This document shows positions 27,283 to 36,600 of a stretch of DNA of 64,000 bases, in pieces. The stretch is from an uncultured Paracoccaceae bacterium. Lineage in GTDB: Bacteria > Pseudomonadota > Alphaproteobacteria > Rhodobacterales > Rhodobacteraceae. Made by a program: the position numbers and the translations under genes. The stretch spans positions 434,001 to 498,000 of the forward strand of contig CANLNT010000001.1 of the NCBI GenBank assembly GCA_947492825.1, in the 5' to 3' direction. The stretch's first letter is position 1. Each line of letters begins with the position of its first letter. A model generated the notes under the pieces. That model was not told where the DNA came from, searched no databases, and was given only the letters and a program-made list of their open reading frames with translations.

Positions 27283-28297
27283 CTGGGTTTTCGGGCTTGT
27301 CGGGCGCAGGCCGCGACAAGAGACCGGTCAGCCGCGTGATGCGCGCGGCCCTGCGATCCATGTGATCATTCTGGATGGGACGATGTCGTCCCTCAAGCCG
27401 GGGTATGAGACACACGCAGGCCAGACCTACAAGCTGCTGAATGAGGCCGGGCGCGGGGCCAATCTGACAGTTTATTACGAGGCGGGCATTCAATGGCGCG
27501 ACTGGCGGCAGACAGCGGATGTCGCGGCAGGGCGTGGAATCAACCGGCAGATCAGGCGCGCCTATGGGGTTCTGGCCAGCCGCTATCGGCCCGGCGACAA
27601 GATCATCCTGATGGGCTATTCCCGCGGGGCCTATGCGGTGCGGTCGCTGGCCGGGGTGGTGGATATGGTAGGGCTGGTGCGCGCGGAATGTGCCACCGAA
27701 CGGGCGGTGCAGACTGCCTATCGTCACTACGAGGCGGGCGCGACATCAGAGGCGGCGGCAGCGTTCTGGAAAGAGCATTGCCACCCGGAGATCGAGATCG
27801 AGGCGGTCGCGGTCTGGGACACGGTCAAATCGCTGGGGCTGGTGGCCCCCGTGGTCTGGCGTGTCAGCGCCGCGCGCCATGCGTTTCACAACCACGCGCT
27901 GGGCCATGTGGTGCGCCACGGGTTTCATGCGCTGGGGCTGGACGAAACCCGCGTGGCCTACCGACCGGTACTGTGGGAGAGCGACCCCAACTGGGATGGG
28001 CACGTGGAACAGGTTTGGTTTCGCGGCACCCATGGGGATGTGGGCGGGCAGTTGAACGGGTTTGAGGCGGCGCGTCCGCTGGCGAATATCCCGCTGGTCT
28101 GGATGCTGGAGCGGCTGGACGCGTGTGGGCTGCCTTTGCCCGAGGGCTGGCGCGGCCGTTTCCCTTGTGATGTGAGGGCCCCTTCGGTCAGCACCTGGCG
28201 CGGCTGGGGCAAGATCTTTGTCACCCGGCGCAAGCGGGTTGTGGGGGGCGACCCTTCTGAGCGGCTTCATGAAAGTGTCGCGGACCGGGTGATCTGA
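27269..28297 (+). CDS. DUF2235 alpha/beta-hydrolase protein
   Basis: 342 residues from a GTG start overlapping the end of the preceding gene. The DUF2235 pattern is clear: VIILDGTMSSL near the N-terminus, and the nucleophile elbow ILMGYSRGAYAVRSLAG (about residues 112-128, Ser in GYSRG), followed by AVWDTVKSLG and WFRGTHGDVGGQ, the late Asp/His region. Related proteins include phospholipases and type VI secretion lipase effectors. Here the linkage to a molybdenum hydroxylase suggests a metabolic hydrolase acting on a substrate or product of that enzyme; this is inference. Confidence 0.8.
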   Translation: MSLRDWVFGLVGRRPRQETGQPRDARGPAIHVIILDGTMSSLKPGYETHAGQTYKLLNEAGRGANLTVYYEAGIQWRDWRQTADVAAGRGINRQIRRAYGVLASRYRPGDKIILMGYSRGAYAVRSLAGVVDMVGLVRAECATERAVQTAYRHYEAGATSEAAAAFWKEHCHPEIEIEAVAVWDTVKSLGLVAPVVWRVSAARHAFHNHALGHVVRHGFHALGLDETRVAYRPVLWESDPNWDGHVEQVWFRGTHGDVGGQLNGFEAARPLANIPLVWMLERLDACGLPLPEGWRGRFPCDVRAPSVSTWRGWGKIFVTRRKRVVGGDPSERLHESVADRVI

Positions 28298-28305
28298 GGG
28301 CGGGG

Positions 28306-28325
28306 CAGAATTTTGAAAAATTCTG
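28306..28325 (+). terminator. AT-rich hairpin after DUF2235
   Basis: Stem CAGAATTTT (28306-28314) with AAAATTCTG (28317-28325), two-base loop, nine bases after the DUF2235 stop codon. The T-rich part lies within the stem and no T-run follows, so this is a hairpin with only possible terminator function. Confidence 0.45.
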
Positions 28326-28370
28326 GGTGCCCTGCTGCCAGCGTGGCAAGGGTTGGCGCATGTTGGATTT

Positions 28371-28393
28371 GCATATTTTCATTCGGAAGAAAG
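28371..28393. repeat. Dispersed 23-bp motif, copy B
   Basis: gcatattttcattcggaaga followed by aag, in the gap between the convergent DUF2235 and thioesterase genes. Three mismatches to copy A. Confidence 0.5.
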
Positions 28394-28415
28394 ATAGGCG
28401 GTGCCGCAGGGGCTG

Positions 28416-28895
28416 TCAGCCGATCTGCATAATGATGCAGGTGGTTGAGCCGGTGGCATAGAGTTTGCCGGTTTGTGCATCCACAATCTGGCCCGATGCC
28501 ACCCCGGTTGAGCGGCCTGCGTGGTCAATGGTGCCAATCGCAAGCACCTCGGTCCCGAGCGGGATCGTGCGGGTCAGGTTCACCTTGTATTCCAGCGTTG
28601 TGTAGACCGACCCTTGCGGCACTGTTGTCATCACCGCGCAGGCCATGCAGCTGTCAAGCAGTGTGCCGTACCAGCCGCCATGCACGGTGCCGGTGGGGTT
28701 CACATGGTCGAATTGCGGCGTGCCGCGAAATATGACCTTGCCCTCAGAAACCGTATCAACACGATAGTTCAGCAGGCGTGCAATCGGCGGGTGGGGCAGG
28801 GTGCCGTCACGTATCCCGCACATGAAATCGAGGCCCGACATCGACAGGATCTTGTCGTTGTCCGGAAGCTCTGACGGGGATTTGGCGAAGATCAT
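28416..28895 (-). CDS. PaaI-family hotdog thioesterase
   Basis: 159 residues. The hotdog helix motif NPTGTVHGGWYGTLLDSCMA carries the HGG and the catalytic-type Asp, and the following strands (TLEYKVNLTRTIPLGTEVLA, GTIDHAGRSTGVASGQIVDA) match the PaaI group. It would hydrolyse an acyl-CoA or aryl-CoA thioester in the cytoplasm. Lies downstream of metF on the same strand, 33 bases apart, possibly cotranscribed. Substrate not readable. Confidence 0.82.
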   Translation of the reverse strand: MIFAKSPSELPDNDKILSMSGLDFMCGIRDGTLPHPPIARLLNYRVDTVSEGKVIFRGTPQFDHVNPTGTVHGGWYGTLLDSCMACAVMTTVPQGSVYTTLEYKVNLTRTIPLGTEVLAIGTIDHAGRSTGVASGQIVDAQTGKLYATGSTTCIIMQIG

Positions 28896-28928
28896 GATGG
28901 CTCTGGTTTTTGGCCGGAGGCTGCCGCG

Positions 28929-29789
28929 TCAGGCGACGTTTTGCAAGCGGTACTTGGGGGCAATTCCCAGGGCACGGGCCACGTCAAAGGTGAGGCCGGG
29001 TTTGTTGAGCGTGTAGAAGTGCAGATGGTCAACCCCGCCGGTCAGGAGATCATCGCAGAGCTCTGTCGCCAGCGCTGTGGCCAACAGGTCGGTGGTGCCG
29101 TCGCGGGTCGCATTCTCGAACGCCTGGGCCACAACGGCAGGGATGTTCGTGCCGCATTGGGCAGCAAATTTGCGCACGCCGGACCAGTTTTCAACGGGCA
29201 GGATGCCGGGGATGATCGGCGCGGTGATGCCGGCCTTGACGCAGGCATCGCGGAACCGAAAGAAAGTGTCCGCTTCAAAGAAGAACTGTGTGATGGCGGA
29301 TGTGGCCCCTGCGTCGATCTTGCGTTTCAAAAACGCGATGTCTGCGGCTTGATCGGCAGCCTCGGGGTGTTTTTCGGGGTAGGCGCCCACGCGGATGTTG
29401 AATTTGCCGGTTTCAGCCAAGGCCGCGATCAGATCAACGGAAGAAGCAAAGCCCTCGGGGTGGGCGGCAAAGCCATCGCTGCCCTTTGGCGCATCGCCAC
29501 GCAGGGCCACGATGTCGGTGATGCCCGCATCGGCGTAGCGTTCGGCGATGGCCAGGGTCTCTTCCCGGGTTGCGTCAACGCAGGTCAGGTGGGCCGCAAC
29601 CGCAAGGTCAGTGGTCTTGTGCAGGGTGCTGACCGCCTCGTGCGTCAGCTTTCGCGTGGTGCCGCCCGCGCCGTAGGTGACCGAGACGAAGTCAGGGGCC
29701 AATGGCGCCAGCGTGTTGACGCAGTCCCACAGGCGGAACGAGGCTTCGAGGGATTTGGGCGGGAAGAATTCAAAGCTGAGGCGGGGCAT
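28929..29789 (-). CDS. metF: 5,10-methylenetetrahydrofolate reductase
   Basis: 286 residues from the ATG at 29789 (MPRLSFEFFPPKS), with aaaggat upstream; the longer frame enters the metR promoter. FAD-barrel features: SFEFFPPKS (catalytic Glu), VSVTYGAGG, HLTCVDATREE, DIVALRGDAP, and ITQFFFEADTFFRF. It reduces methylenetetrahydrofolate to methyltetrahydrofolate for methionine synthesis. Divergent from metR, with a MetR-type operator between. Confidence 0.95.
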   Translation of the reverse strand: MPRLSFEFFPPKSLEASFRLWDCVNTLAPLAPDFVSVTYGAGGTTRKLTHEAVSTLHKTTDLAVAAHLTCVDATREETLAIAERYADAGITDIVALRGDAPKGSDGFAAHPEGFASSVDLIAALAETGKFNIRVGAYPEKHPEAADQAADIAFLKRKIDAGATSAITQFFFEADTFFRFRDACVKAGITAPIIPGILPVENWSGVRKFAAQCGTNIPAVVAQAFENATRDGTTDLLATALATELCDDLLTGGVDHLHFYTLNKPGLTFDVARALGIAPKYRLQNVA

Positions 29790-29835
29790 GTGACAATCCT
29801 TTTGGAACTTGCTCAAAATCTCACAGGCTGGCATA

Positions 29836-29848
29836 TGAGGCAAATTCA
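29836..29848. promoter_or_regulatory. Putative MetR operator between metF and metR
   Basis: TGAGGCAAATTCA matches the enteric MetR consensus TGAA-N5-TTCA at 7 of 8 defined positions and extends to ATGAG-N5-TTCAT. It lies 47 bases from the metF start and 28 from the metR start in an 87-bp divergent intergenic region. Autoregulation and metF control by MetR, with homocysteine as co-effector, is the known behaviour of the family in enterics. Confidence 0.5.
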
Positions 29849-29876
29849 TAAAACTCAGAAACGTTATGAGGATCGT

Positions 29877-30791
29877 ATGCATATTGAGTTTCGCCACCTG
29901 CGCACGATCAAGGCGATCCATGACACTGGCGGGCTGGGCCGCGCTGCGGATTTGCTGAACATTACGCAGTCCGCGCTGAGCCATCAGATCAAGGGGATCG
30001 AGGATCAGGCGGGGGTGGAGCTGTTTGTGCGGCGCACCAAGCCGCTGCGGCTGTCGGCGGCGGGGATGAAGTTGCTGGCGGCGGCAGAAGAGATCTTGCC
30101 ACGGGTCAGCGCGCTGGAGGCGGAATTCGAAGGGTTGATCGCAGGCAAATCAGGGCGGCTGCATATCGCGATTGAGTGTCACGCCTGTTTTGAGTGGCTG
30201 TTCCCGGTGCTGGAGGCGTTTCGCAAGGCCTGGCCCGATGTGGACGTGGATATCCGCCCCGGCCTGGCCTTTGATGCGCTGCCTGCGTTGCGGCGGGAGG
30301 AGGTTGATCTTGTGGTCTCGTCCGATCCTGAGGATGTCGCGGGCACGCATTTCACGCCGATCTTTGACTATGACGCGGTGTTTGTCGCCGCGGCCCAGCA
30401 TCCGCTGGCGCAAAAACCATTCATTGAGGCTGCGGATTTTGCCGATCAGACGCTGATTACCTATCCGGTGGAACAAAGCCGGTTGGATGTGTTCAGCCAG
30501 CTTTTGACGCCGGCAGGCGTGCAACCGGCCAATCTGCGGCAGGTGGAACTGACGGCGGTGATCCTATTGCTGGTCGCCTCGAACCGGGGCGTTGCGGTGC
30601 TGCCCGATTGGGTGGTGCGGCAAGTGCGGTATAACTCGGATTATGTGACGCGACCCCTGACCAAAGACGGGGTGACCCGACGGCTTTATGCGGCGACGCG
30701 GGCCGAGGATACAGCGTTGCCTTATATGGCGCATCTGATCCGGCTGGCAAAGCAAGAAGCGGTGAAGTTGCAGAGCGAGGCACCAAGGTGA
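29877..30791 (+). CDS. metR: LysR-family regulator MetR
   Basis: 304 residues from the ATG at 29877, gagga just upstream; the in-frame ATG at 29835 would run through the operator. The winged helix-turn-helix is residues 1-60 (HLRTIKAIHDTGGLGRAADL, then QSALSHQIKGIEDQAGVELF) and the effector domain covers 90-300. Divergence from metF and the high similarity of pattern to MetR (ITQSALSHQI) support the name. It probably activates metF and other methionine genes. Its TGA overlaps the GTG start of the next gene. Confidence 0.85.
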   Translation: MHIEFRHLRTIKAIHDTGGLGRAADLLNITQSALSHQIKGIEDQAGVELFVRRTKPLRLSAAGMKLLAAAEEILPRVSALEAEFEGLIAGKSGRLHIAIECHACFEWLFPVLEAFRKAWPDVDVDIRPGLAFDALPALRREEVDLVVSSDPEDVAGTHFTPIFDYDAVFVAAAQHPLAQKPFIEAADFADQTLITYPVEQSRLDVFSQLLTPAGVQPANLRQVELTAVILLLVASNRGVAVLPDWVVRQVRYNSDYVTRPLTKDGVTRRLYAATRAEDTALPYMAHLIRLAKQEAVKLQSEAPR

Positions 30792-31660
30792 TCGCAAAGC
30801 TGGGCATGGCGCTTGGGCTGGGTCTGCTGACTGTCGCCTGTTCGGAGATGTGGTTCTATCACGTGGACCTGACACTCGGGATTTGGGAGGTCTGGCTGTT
30901 TTATGGCATCGCCGCCTATCTGATGATCGCGATGATGCGGCTTTACCGCGTGGGCCGGCCCGGCGCGGTTGTCGCAGTGGGCTTGTTTGGCATCGTGATC
31001 GAAGGGGTGGTTGTTCCGGTTCTGTATGAGGCGGTGCCGTTTTCGATCCTGTGGACGTCGTTGGCCTGGCACGGGTTGTTGACCATTGGCTGCGGGCTGT
31101 TCGGGTTTCGTGCTGTGGCGCGCCGCCCTGGCTTGGCAGTGCCGGTATTTGGTGTGGCGGGGCTGCTGCTGGGGGTCTGGTTGGGGTTCATGTGGGTCGC
31201 AGAGCAGGGCCAGATGGATGTGGCACGGCTGAGCCTGCAGGTCGTGCTGGCCTATGGGATGTTCATCGTCGGCCATATGATTGTGGATCGCGTCGCGGAT
31301 CGGCCTTGGGTGCCAACGCGCGGCGATCTGGTCGTGCTCTGGGGGCTTGTGCTGGCGGTTTGGGGGCTGATGTGGGCGCTGCCGCTCTTTCCGGTCTCGC
31401 TGGTGTTGCCGCTGTTGATCGCGCTGAGTTGGTGGGCCATGGCGCGCGGGGAGAGTGACGCGCCGTGGGACATCAGCGGCGCCGTGCCGTGGGCGGGCTA
31501 TGGCGCTTCGCTGGTCTTGCCCGTCGCGATCATTGGCGGCGCCGTGACCACTGGCGGCGTGATCCCAGAGGTCAACGCCTGGTGGATTTTGGCAACCGGG
31601 CCGGTGGCTGCGATCCTGTGGCTGTGGGCACTGGGCCGATTGGCCTTGCGGCGCGGTTGA
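30788..31660 (+). CDS. Polytopic membrane protein, unrecognised
   Basis: 290 residues, GTG start overlapping the metR stop by 4 bases. Very hydrophobic with eight or nine predicted helices, Trp-rich, with short basic loops (RLYRVGRPG, RAVARRPG, RVADRPWVPTRGD). Residues 1-18 look like a signal or first helix ending in ACSEMWFYHVD. No transport or enzyme motif was recognised. Coupling to metR may be incidental; I do not assign a function. Confidence 0.65.
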   Translation: MIAKLGMALGLGLLTVACSEMWFYHVDLTLGIWEVWLFYGIAAYLMIAMMRLYRVGRPGAVVAVGLFGIVIEGVVVPVLYEAVPFSILWTSLAWHGLLTIGCGLFGFRAVARRPGLAVPVFGVAGLLLGVWLGFMWVAEQGQMDVARLSLQVVLAYGMFIVGHMIVDRVADRPWVPTRGDLVVLWGLVLAVWGLMWALPLFPVSLVLPLLIALSWWAMARGESDAPWDISGAVPWAGYGASLVLPVAIIGGAVTTGGVIPEVNAWWILATGPVAAILWLWALGRLALRRG

Positions 31661-31727
31661 GCGGCGCTTGCGGTGTCGCGGCATTGGGCCTATACGCCCG
31701 GCCTGACCCTTACCCCGGAGAGACCAG

Positions 31728-32516
31728 ATGGCTGGCAGCGCAAACCTCAACGTCATGATGAAGACGGCCCGCAAGGCGGGGCGGCAGCTGGTCAAGGACT
31801 TTGGCGAGGTTGAACAATTGCAGGTCAGCCGCAAGGGGCCGGGCGACTTTGTCAGCCGTGCCGACAGACAGGCCGAAGAGACGATCCGCGAAGACCTGAT
31901 GGCCGCGCGCCCGACTTATGGGTTTCTGGGCGAGGAAGGCACCGAGATCGAAGGCGAGGACCCGACCCGCCGCTGGATCGTGGACCCGCTGGATGGCACC
32001 ACCAATTTCCTGCACGGGCTGGGCCATTGGGCGGTGTCTATCGCGCTGGAACATAAAGGCCAGATCGTTGCGGGTGTGATCTATGACCCTGTCAAGGACG
32101 AGATGTTTTATGCCGAAAAGGGCTTTGGCGCGTTTGTGAACGAGGCGCGGATCAGAGTCTCGGCCCGGCATCGCATGGCGGAGGCCCTTTTTGCGACCGG
32201 CCTGCCGTTTTCGGGCCGCGCAGACCTGCCAGACACGCTGCAGGACCTTGCGCGCATTCTGCCGACTTGTTCAGGCGTGCGGCGCTTTGGGGCGGCGGCG
32301 CTGGATTTGGCCTATGTGGCCGCGGGCCGCTATGACGGGTTCTGGGAACGGCGTCTGCACGCATGGGACATCGCTGCAGGCATTGTGATCGCCAAAGAGG
32401 CGGGCGCCATTGTTGAGCCGCTGAACCCCGCGGGCGACATTTTGGCCGATGGCGAGATCATTGTGGCCAACAGTGACATCTTTGACGCCTTCGCCAAAGT
32501 GGTCCGCAACACCTAA
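31728..32516 (+). CDS. suhB: Inositol monophosphatase family protein
   Basis: 262 residues. Metal-binding motifs of the family: FLGEEGTE, WIVDPLDGTTNFLHG and, near the C-terminus, AWDIAAGIVIAKEAGA. Length and motifs fit SuhB/IMPase, a magnesium-dependent phosphatase of inositol-1-phosphate and related sugars that in enterics also binds RNA polymerase and assists rRNA synthesis. The 3' end overlaps the convergent GFA gene by 3 bases. Confidence 0.88.
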   Translation: MAGSANLNVMMKTARKAGRQLVKDFGEVEQLQVSRKGPGDFVSRADRQAEETIREDLMAARPTYGFLGEEGTEIEGEDPTRRWIVDPLDGTTNFLHGLGHWAVSIALEHKGQIVAGVIYDPVKDEMFYAEKGFGAFVNEARIRVSARHRMAEALFATGLPFSGRADLPDTLQDLARILPTCSGVRRFGAAALDLAYVAAGRYDGFWERRLHAWDIAAGIVIAKEAGAIVEPLNPAGDILADGEIIVANSDIFDAFAKVVRNT

Positions 32517-32875
32517 GCGTCAGAGGGGTGGTTCACACCATCGTTCCAGCCGGGGCCCCGCAGTTCGTCGGGCGTGACGCCGTCAATCGCGCCAAGGTTC
32601 ACGCCAAACTCGGACGTGTTGATACGCCGCCGGTGGTGGGTGTAGATGCCGCATGTCTTGCAAAAATAGTGCTCGGCCGTGTTGGTGTTCCATTGGTAAA
32701 GCGTCAGGTTTTCCGCGCCTTTAGTGATGGTCAAATCGGCCTCTGGCACTGACACCGTGGCGGCAGCGCGGCGGCGGCAAAAGGAACAATCGCAACGCGC
32801 GGCCTCTGACAGGGGTTCGCTGGGTGTGAATGCCAGCACAACAGCGCCGCAGTGGCAGGTCAGGGTGCGTGTCAT
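32513..32875 (-). CDS. GFA/CENP-V family zinc protein
   Basis: 120 residues from the ATG at 32875, coupled (ATGA) to the rhomboid gene. Zinc ligands of the glutathione-dependent formaldehyde-activating fold are visible: LTCHCGAVVL, ARCDCSFCRRR and YFCKTCGIYTHH. Family members include Gfa, which speeds S-hydroxymethylglutathione formation, but most have no shown activity. No formaldehyde dehydrogenase genes are adjacent. Confidence 0.85.
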   Translation of the reverse strand: MTRTLTCHCGAVVLAFTPSEPLSEAARCDCSFCRRRAAATVSVPEADLTITKGAENLTLYQWNTNTAEHYFCKTCGIYTHHRRRINTSEFGVNLGAIDGVTPDELRGPGWNDGVNHPSDA

Positions 32876-33615
32876 CGGCGCGGGACCTTTGGGATGCGTG
32901 TGGTACGGATTGGGTATTTTGCTTCGGGGTGGGGCGGGTGCCCTTCTGTGCGGTCCCAATACGTCATCGCCCCCAGTCGCAGCCACAACGGGATGGTCAG
33001 TACAAACCCGATAACGAACCCGCCCGCATGGGCCCAATAGGCCACGCCGCCACCTGATCCATCGTTGCCGATGCCGTTGAAAAGCTGCAAGGCGAACCAG
33101 ACCGCCAGCATGACCCAGGCGGGGATTGGGATGATGCGGAAGATGATGACAAAGAAGATGAAGATATCAACCTTGGCCTTGGGGAAGAGCAGCAGATAGC
33201 CACCCATGATACCTGCGATTGCGCCTGATGCGCCCACGGTCGGCACTGGGCTGCCCGGGGCCACGGCCCATTGCGCCAGCGCCGCACCGGCACCGCATGC
33301 CAGATAGAAGATCAGGAACGGGACATGTCCCATCTCATCTTCGAGGTTGTCGCCGAAGATAAACAAAAACAGCATGTTACCGGCAAGATGCATAAAGCCT
33401 GCATGCAGAAAGACCGAGGTGACGAGGGTGTGATAACCCTCTCCGCCCGAAATGCGCAGAGGGATCATCGCGTAGTTGAAATAAAGCGCGTTGATCTGCG
33501 CGTTGGTGGTGATGAAGGCCAGCCCAAAGAGCCAGATGCCGATGTTGAGCGCCATCAATGTGTAGGTGACATAGGGCGTGCGGTTGGACGGGTTGTGGTC
33601 GCGGATCGGGAACAT
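32872..33615 (-). CDS. Rhomboid-family intramembrane serine protease
   Basis: 247 residues, six or more hydrophobic helices. The Ser-His dyad is seen: VGASGAIAGIMGGY (S130) and YWAHAGGFVIGF (H196). The HLAGNMLFLFIFGDNLED segment is the conserved HxxxN oxyanion helix. It would cleave membrane-embedded substrates in the inner membrane. Precedes the GFA gene with a 4-base overlap. Confidence 0.92.
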   Translation of the reverse strand: MFPIRDHNPSNRTPYVTYTLMALNIGIWLFGLAFITTNAQINALYFNYAMIPLRISGGEGYHTLVTSVFLHAGFMHLAGNMLFLFIFGDNLEDEMGHVPFLIFYLACGAGAALAQWAVAPGSPVPTVGASGAIAGIMGGYLLLFPKAKVDIFIFFVIIFRIIPIPAWVMLAVWFALQLFNGIGNDGSGGGVAYWAHAGGFVIGFVLTIPLWLRLGAMTYWDRTEGHPPHPEAKYPIRTTRIPKVPRR

Positions 33616-33638
33616 GGGGGGACGGTGCGGGATTGGCG

Positions 33639-33670
33639 CAGGCGCGTCAAGCAGGTGGCTGACGCGCCTG
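33639..33670 (-). terminator. Hairpin between putA and the rhomboid gene
   Basis: Perfect 11-bp stem CAGGCGCGTCA (33639-33649) with TGACGCGCCTG (33660-33670), ten-base loop, in the 81-base gap after the putA stop. No strong T-run follows on the minus strand, so termination may be partial. Confidence 0.55.
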
Positions 33671-33696
33671 GTGCAAGGGCCGATCTGAAGCCCGGC

Positions 33697-36600
33697 CTAC
33701 GCCATCGCCGCCAAAAGCTGCGCGTTGCCGCCAGCGGCTGTGGTGTCGATGCAGACGTGGCGTTCGTGCAGGACGTGGGCGGCATCGGGCTGAGCTGTGA
33801 TCAAGGCGGTGATCGGGCCGGTGCGCTGCGTCAGGGCCTTGGCGTAGGCGGGCGCGGTATCGGCATCGCCCCACCAAAGGGCCGCCGCCAGCGGCAGGGT
33901 GGTCAGCGCGGATGCGGGCAGATTGCCTTGGGCCATCACAGCTGTGCCGCCCAGGGCGGTCACGCTGTCGGCCTGCGCCTGCGCGGCTGCGGGACCGGGG
34001 CCAAGGCAGAGCACCGGGCCACGTGGCATCGCGTGCAGGCGGTTGGATTCGCCCGTAGGTCCGGGCAGATCGCGCACCGGCTGCGGCGCAGGCGGGGTGG
34101 CCGTGTTGAGTTGCCTGGTCAGCGCGGCGATGTCGGCATCTTGGTCGAATTGGCCCGCGGGGGCGGCCGTTGCAGGGGCGGTGAAGCGGGGCAGGTAGTG
34201 CGGGCCGCCCGCCTTGGGGCCGGTGCCGGAAAGGCCCTCCCCGCCAAAAGGTTGGCTGCCGACAATCGCGCCGATCTGGTCGCGGTTGACGTAGATGTTG
34301 CCTGCATTGATCCGCGTGGTCACGGTTTCCACCCGGTCGTCGATGCGGGTGTGCAGGCCAAAAGTCAGCCCGTAGCCGGTGGCGTTGATCGTGTCGATCA
34401 CGTGGTCAAGCGCGTGGGATTTGAAGGTCGCTACATGCAGTACGGGTCCAAAGATTTCGCGGGTCATCTGGGCGATGCTGTCCACCCGGATCACGGTGGG
34501 CGGCACAAAGTGGCCGGTGGCAGGGGCCGGGATTTGGTGCATGATGCGCCCCTCTGACCGGGCGGTCGCGATGTGATCCAGAATGATCTGGCGCGCGGCA
34601 TCGTCGATCACCGGGCCTACATCGGTGGACAATGCCCAGGGGTCGCCCAGCGTCAGCGCATCCATTGCGCCATAGAGCATCTTGAGCAGGTTTTGGGCCA
34701 CGTCCTCTTGCACGTAAAGGCAGCGCAGGGCTGAACACCGCTGACCGGCAGAGCGGAAAGAGGCCAGCAGGATGTCGCGCACGGCATGTTCGGGCAAGGC
34801 AGTGCTGTCGACGATCATGGCGTTGAGCCCGCCGGTTTCAGCGATCAGCGGTGTGCCGGGGGCACAATGAGTGGCCATGTTGGCCGCGATCTTTTGCGCC
34901 GTGGCGGTGGAGCCGGTGAAAGCCACACCATTGATCCGCGCGTCCCCAGTCAGGGCCGCGCCCACCGCGCCATCGCCGGGGAGCAGCTGCAGGCTGGCGG
35001 CTGGGATACCGGCCCGATGCAGCAGAGACACCGCGAAATGGGCGATCAGCGGGGTTTGCTCTGCCGGTTTGGCGAGCACGGCGTTGCCGGCGGCCAGCGC
35101 CGCCGCGATTTGGCCGGTGAAAATCGCAAGCGGGAAATTCCACGGGCTGATGCAGGTCCAGATGCCGCGCGGGGCGGCCCCGGCGTCGATCTGGGCGGCG
35201 TAGTAGCGCAGGAAATCCACTGCCTCGCGCAGTTCAGCCACGGCATCGGGCATGGCTTTGCCAGCCTCGCGCGCCAGAATGGCGAAAATCTCGCCTGCGT
35301 TGGCCTCATAGGCGTCCGCGGCGGCGTTGAGGATGGCGGCACGGTCGGTGGCTGGCGCGTCCCAGATCGCGGCGTGATCCAGCGCTTGGGCGATGTCGGA
35401 GGGGCTGCTGGGTATGACATGACCGACCGTGTCGCCCGGATGGGCGGGGTTCAGCACGGGCTGTTGGTGTGGGACGCTCCGCGGGGGATTATTTTGGCCA
35501 GAAGAAACGAGGGGTGCTGCTGCCCAGACCGTTGTGCGGAATTGCGCGCGAGTTTGTTCGATATTCGCAAGCGTCGGCGCATGGGTGAAGTCAAAGCCGA
35601 TGGAATTCGGGCGCTCTGGTTGGAAAAGGTCAAGCGGTTGGGTGAGATTTGGCAGATCACCGGCGGCGTCAAAGGGGTCAGACGCGACCTCTGACGCCGG
35701 CACGTCTTCGTCGACGATCTGGTTGACGAAAGAAGAGTTTGCGCCGTTTTCCAGCAGCCGCCGCACAAGGTAGGCGAGCAGGTCTTCATGCGCGCCGACG
35801 GGCGCATAGATGCGGCAGCGGGTGCCTTGCGCTTGCAGAACCTTGGTATGGAGCACCTCGCCCATGCCGTGCAGGCGCTGGAATTCGTAATCTGTCGAAT
35901 TGCGCCCCATCGAGCGTGCCAGATCAAGCACGGCGGCCACGGTATGGGCGTTATGGGTGGCGAATTGCGGGTATATCCGGTCAGTCAGACCCAGCAGTTT
36001 GCGGGCGTTGGCGATATAACTGATGTCGGTGTGCGCTTTGGCGGTGAAGACGGGGAATCCGTCCAGTCCTTGCACCTGAGCGCGCTTGATCTCGGCGTCC
36101 CAATAGGCGCCCTTGACCAGCCGGACCATGATCTTGCGGTCCAGCCGTTCGGCCATGTCGTGCAGCGCGTCGATCACCAGCCCGCAACGTTTGCCATAGG
36201 CCTGCACCACGACGCCAAACCCGTCCCACCCGGCAAGAGCGGGTTCGGACAACGCAGCCTCGATCACATCGAGCGACAGCGACAGGCGGTCGGCCTCTTC
36301 CGCGTCGATGTTGAACCCCATGCCCGCCGATTTCGCCAGCACCGCCAGCGACCGCAGGCGCGGCACCAGTTCGGTCATCACGCGGTCGGTCTGGGCGACC
36401 TCATAGCGGGGGTGCAGGGCCGATAGCTTGACCGAAATGCCGGGATTTTCCGCGACAGAGCCGTGACGGCAGTGTTCGGCAATAGCGGCAATCGCGCGGG
36501 AATAGGCCAGATGGTATTGCTGCGCATCCGCGTCGGTGCGGGCCGCTTCGCCCAACATGTCATAGCTGTAGGTAAAGCCTTTGGCCTGCATCCCATCGGC

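Noticed and set aside
28941-29876. A long upstream extension of the metR frame into metF
   Set aside because: Reads through metF on the opposite strand; the ATG at 29877 with gagga and the LysR N-terminus are the real start.
29790-29876. SAM or SAH riboswitch upstream of metF
   Set aside because: The 87-bp region is too short for both leaders and shows no riboswitch core; a MetR site explains the regulation.
30722-31834. A 370-codon minus-strand frame opposite the membrane protein and suhB start
   Set aside because: His/Pro/Gln-rich repeat-like shadow of a hydrophobic gene; no RBS.
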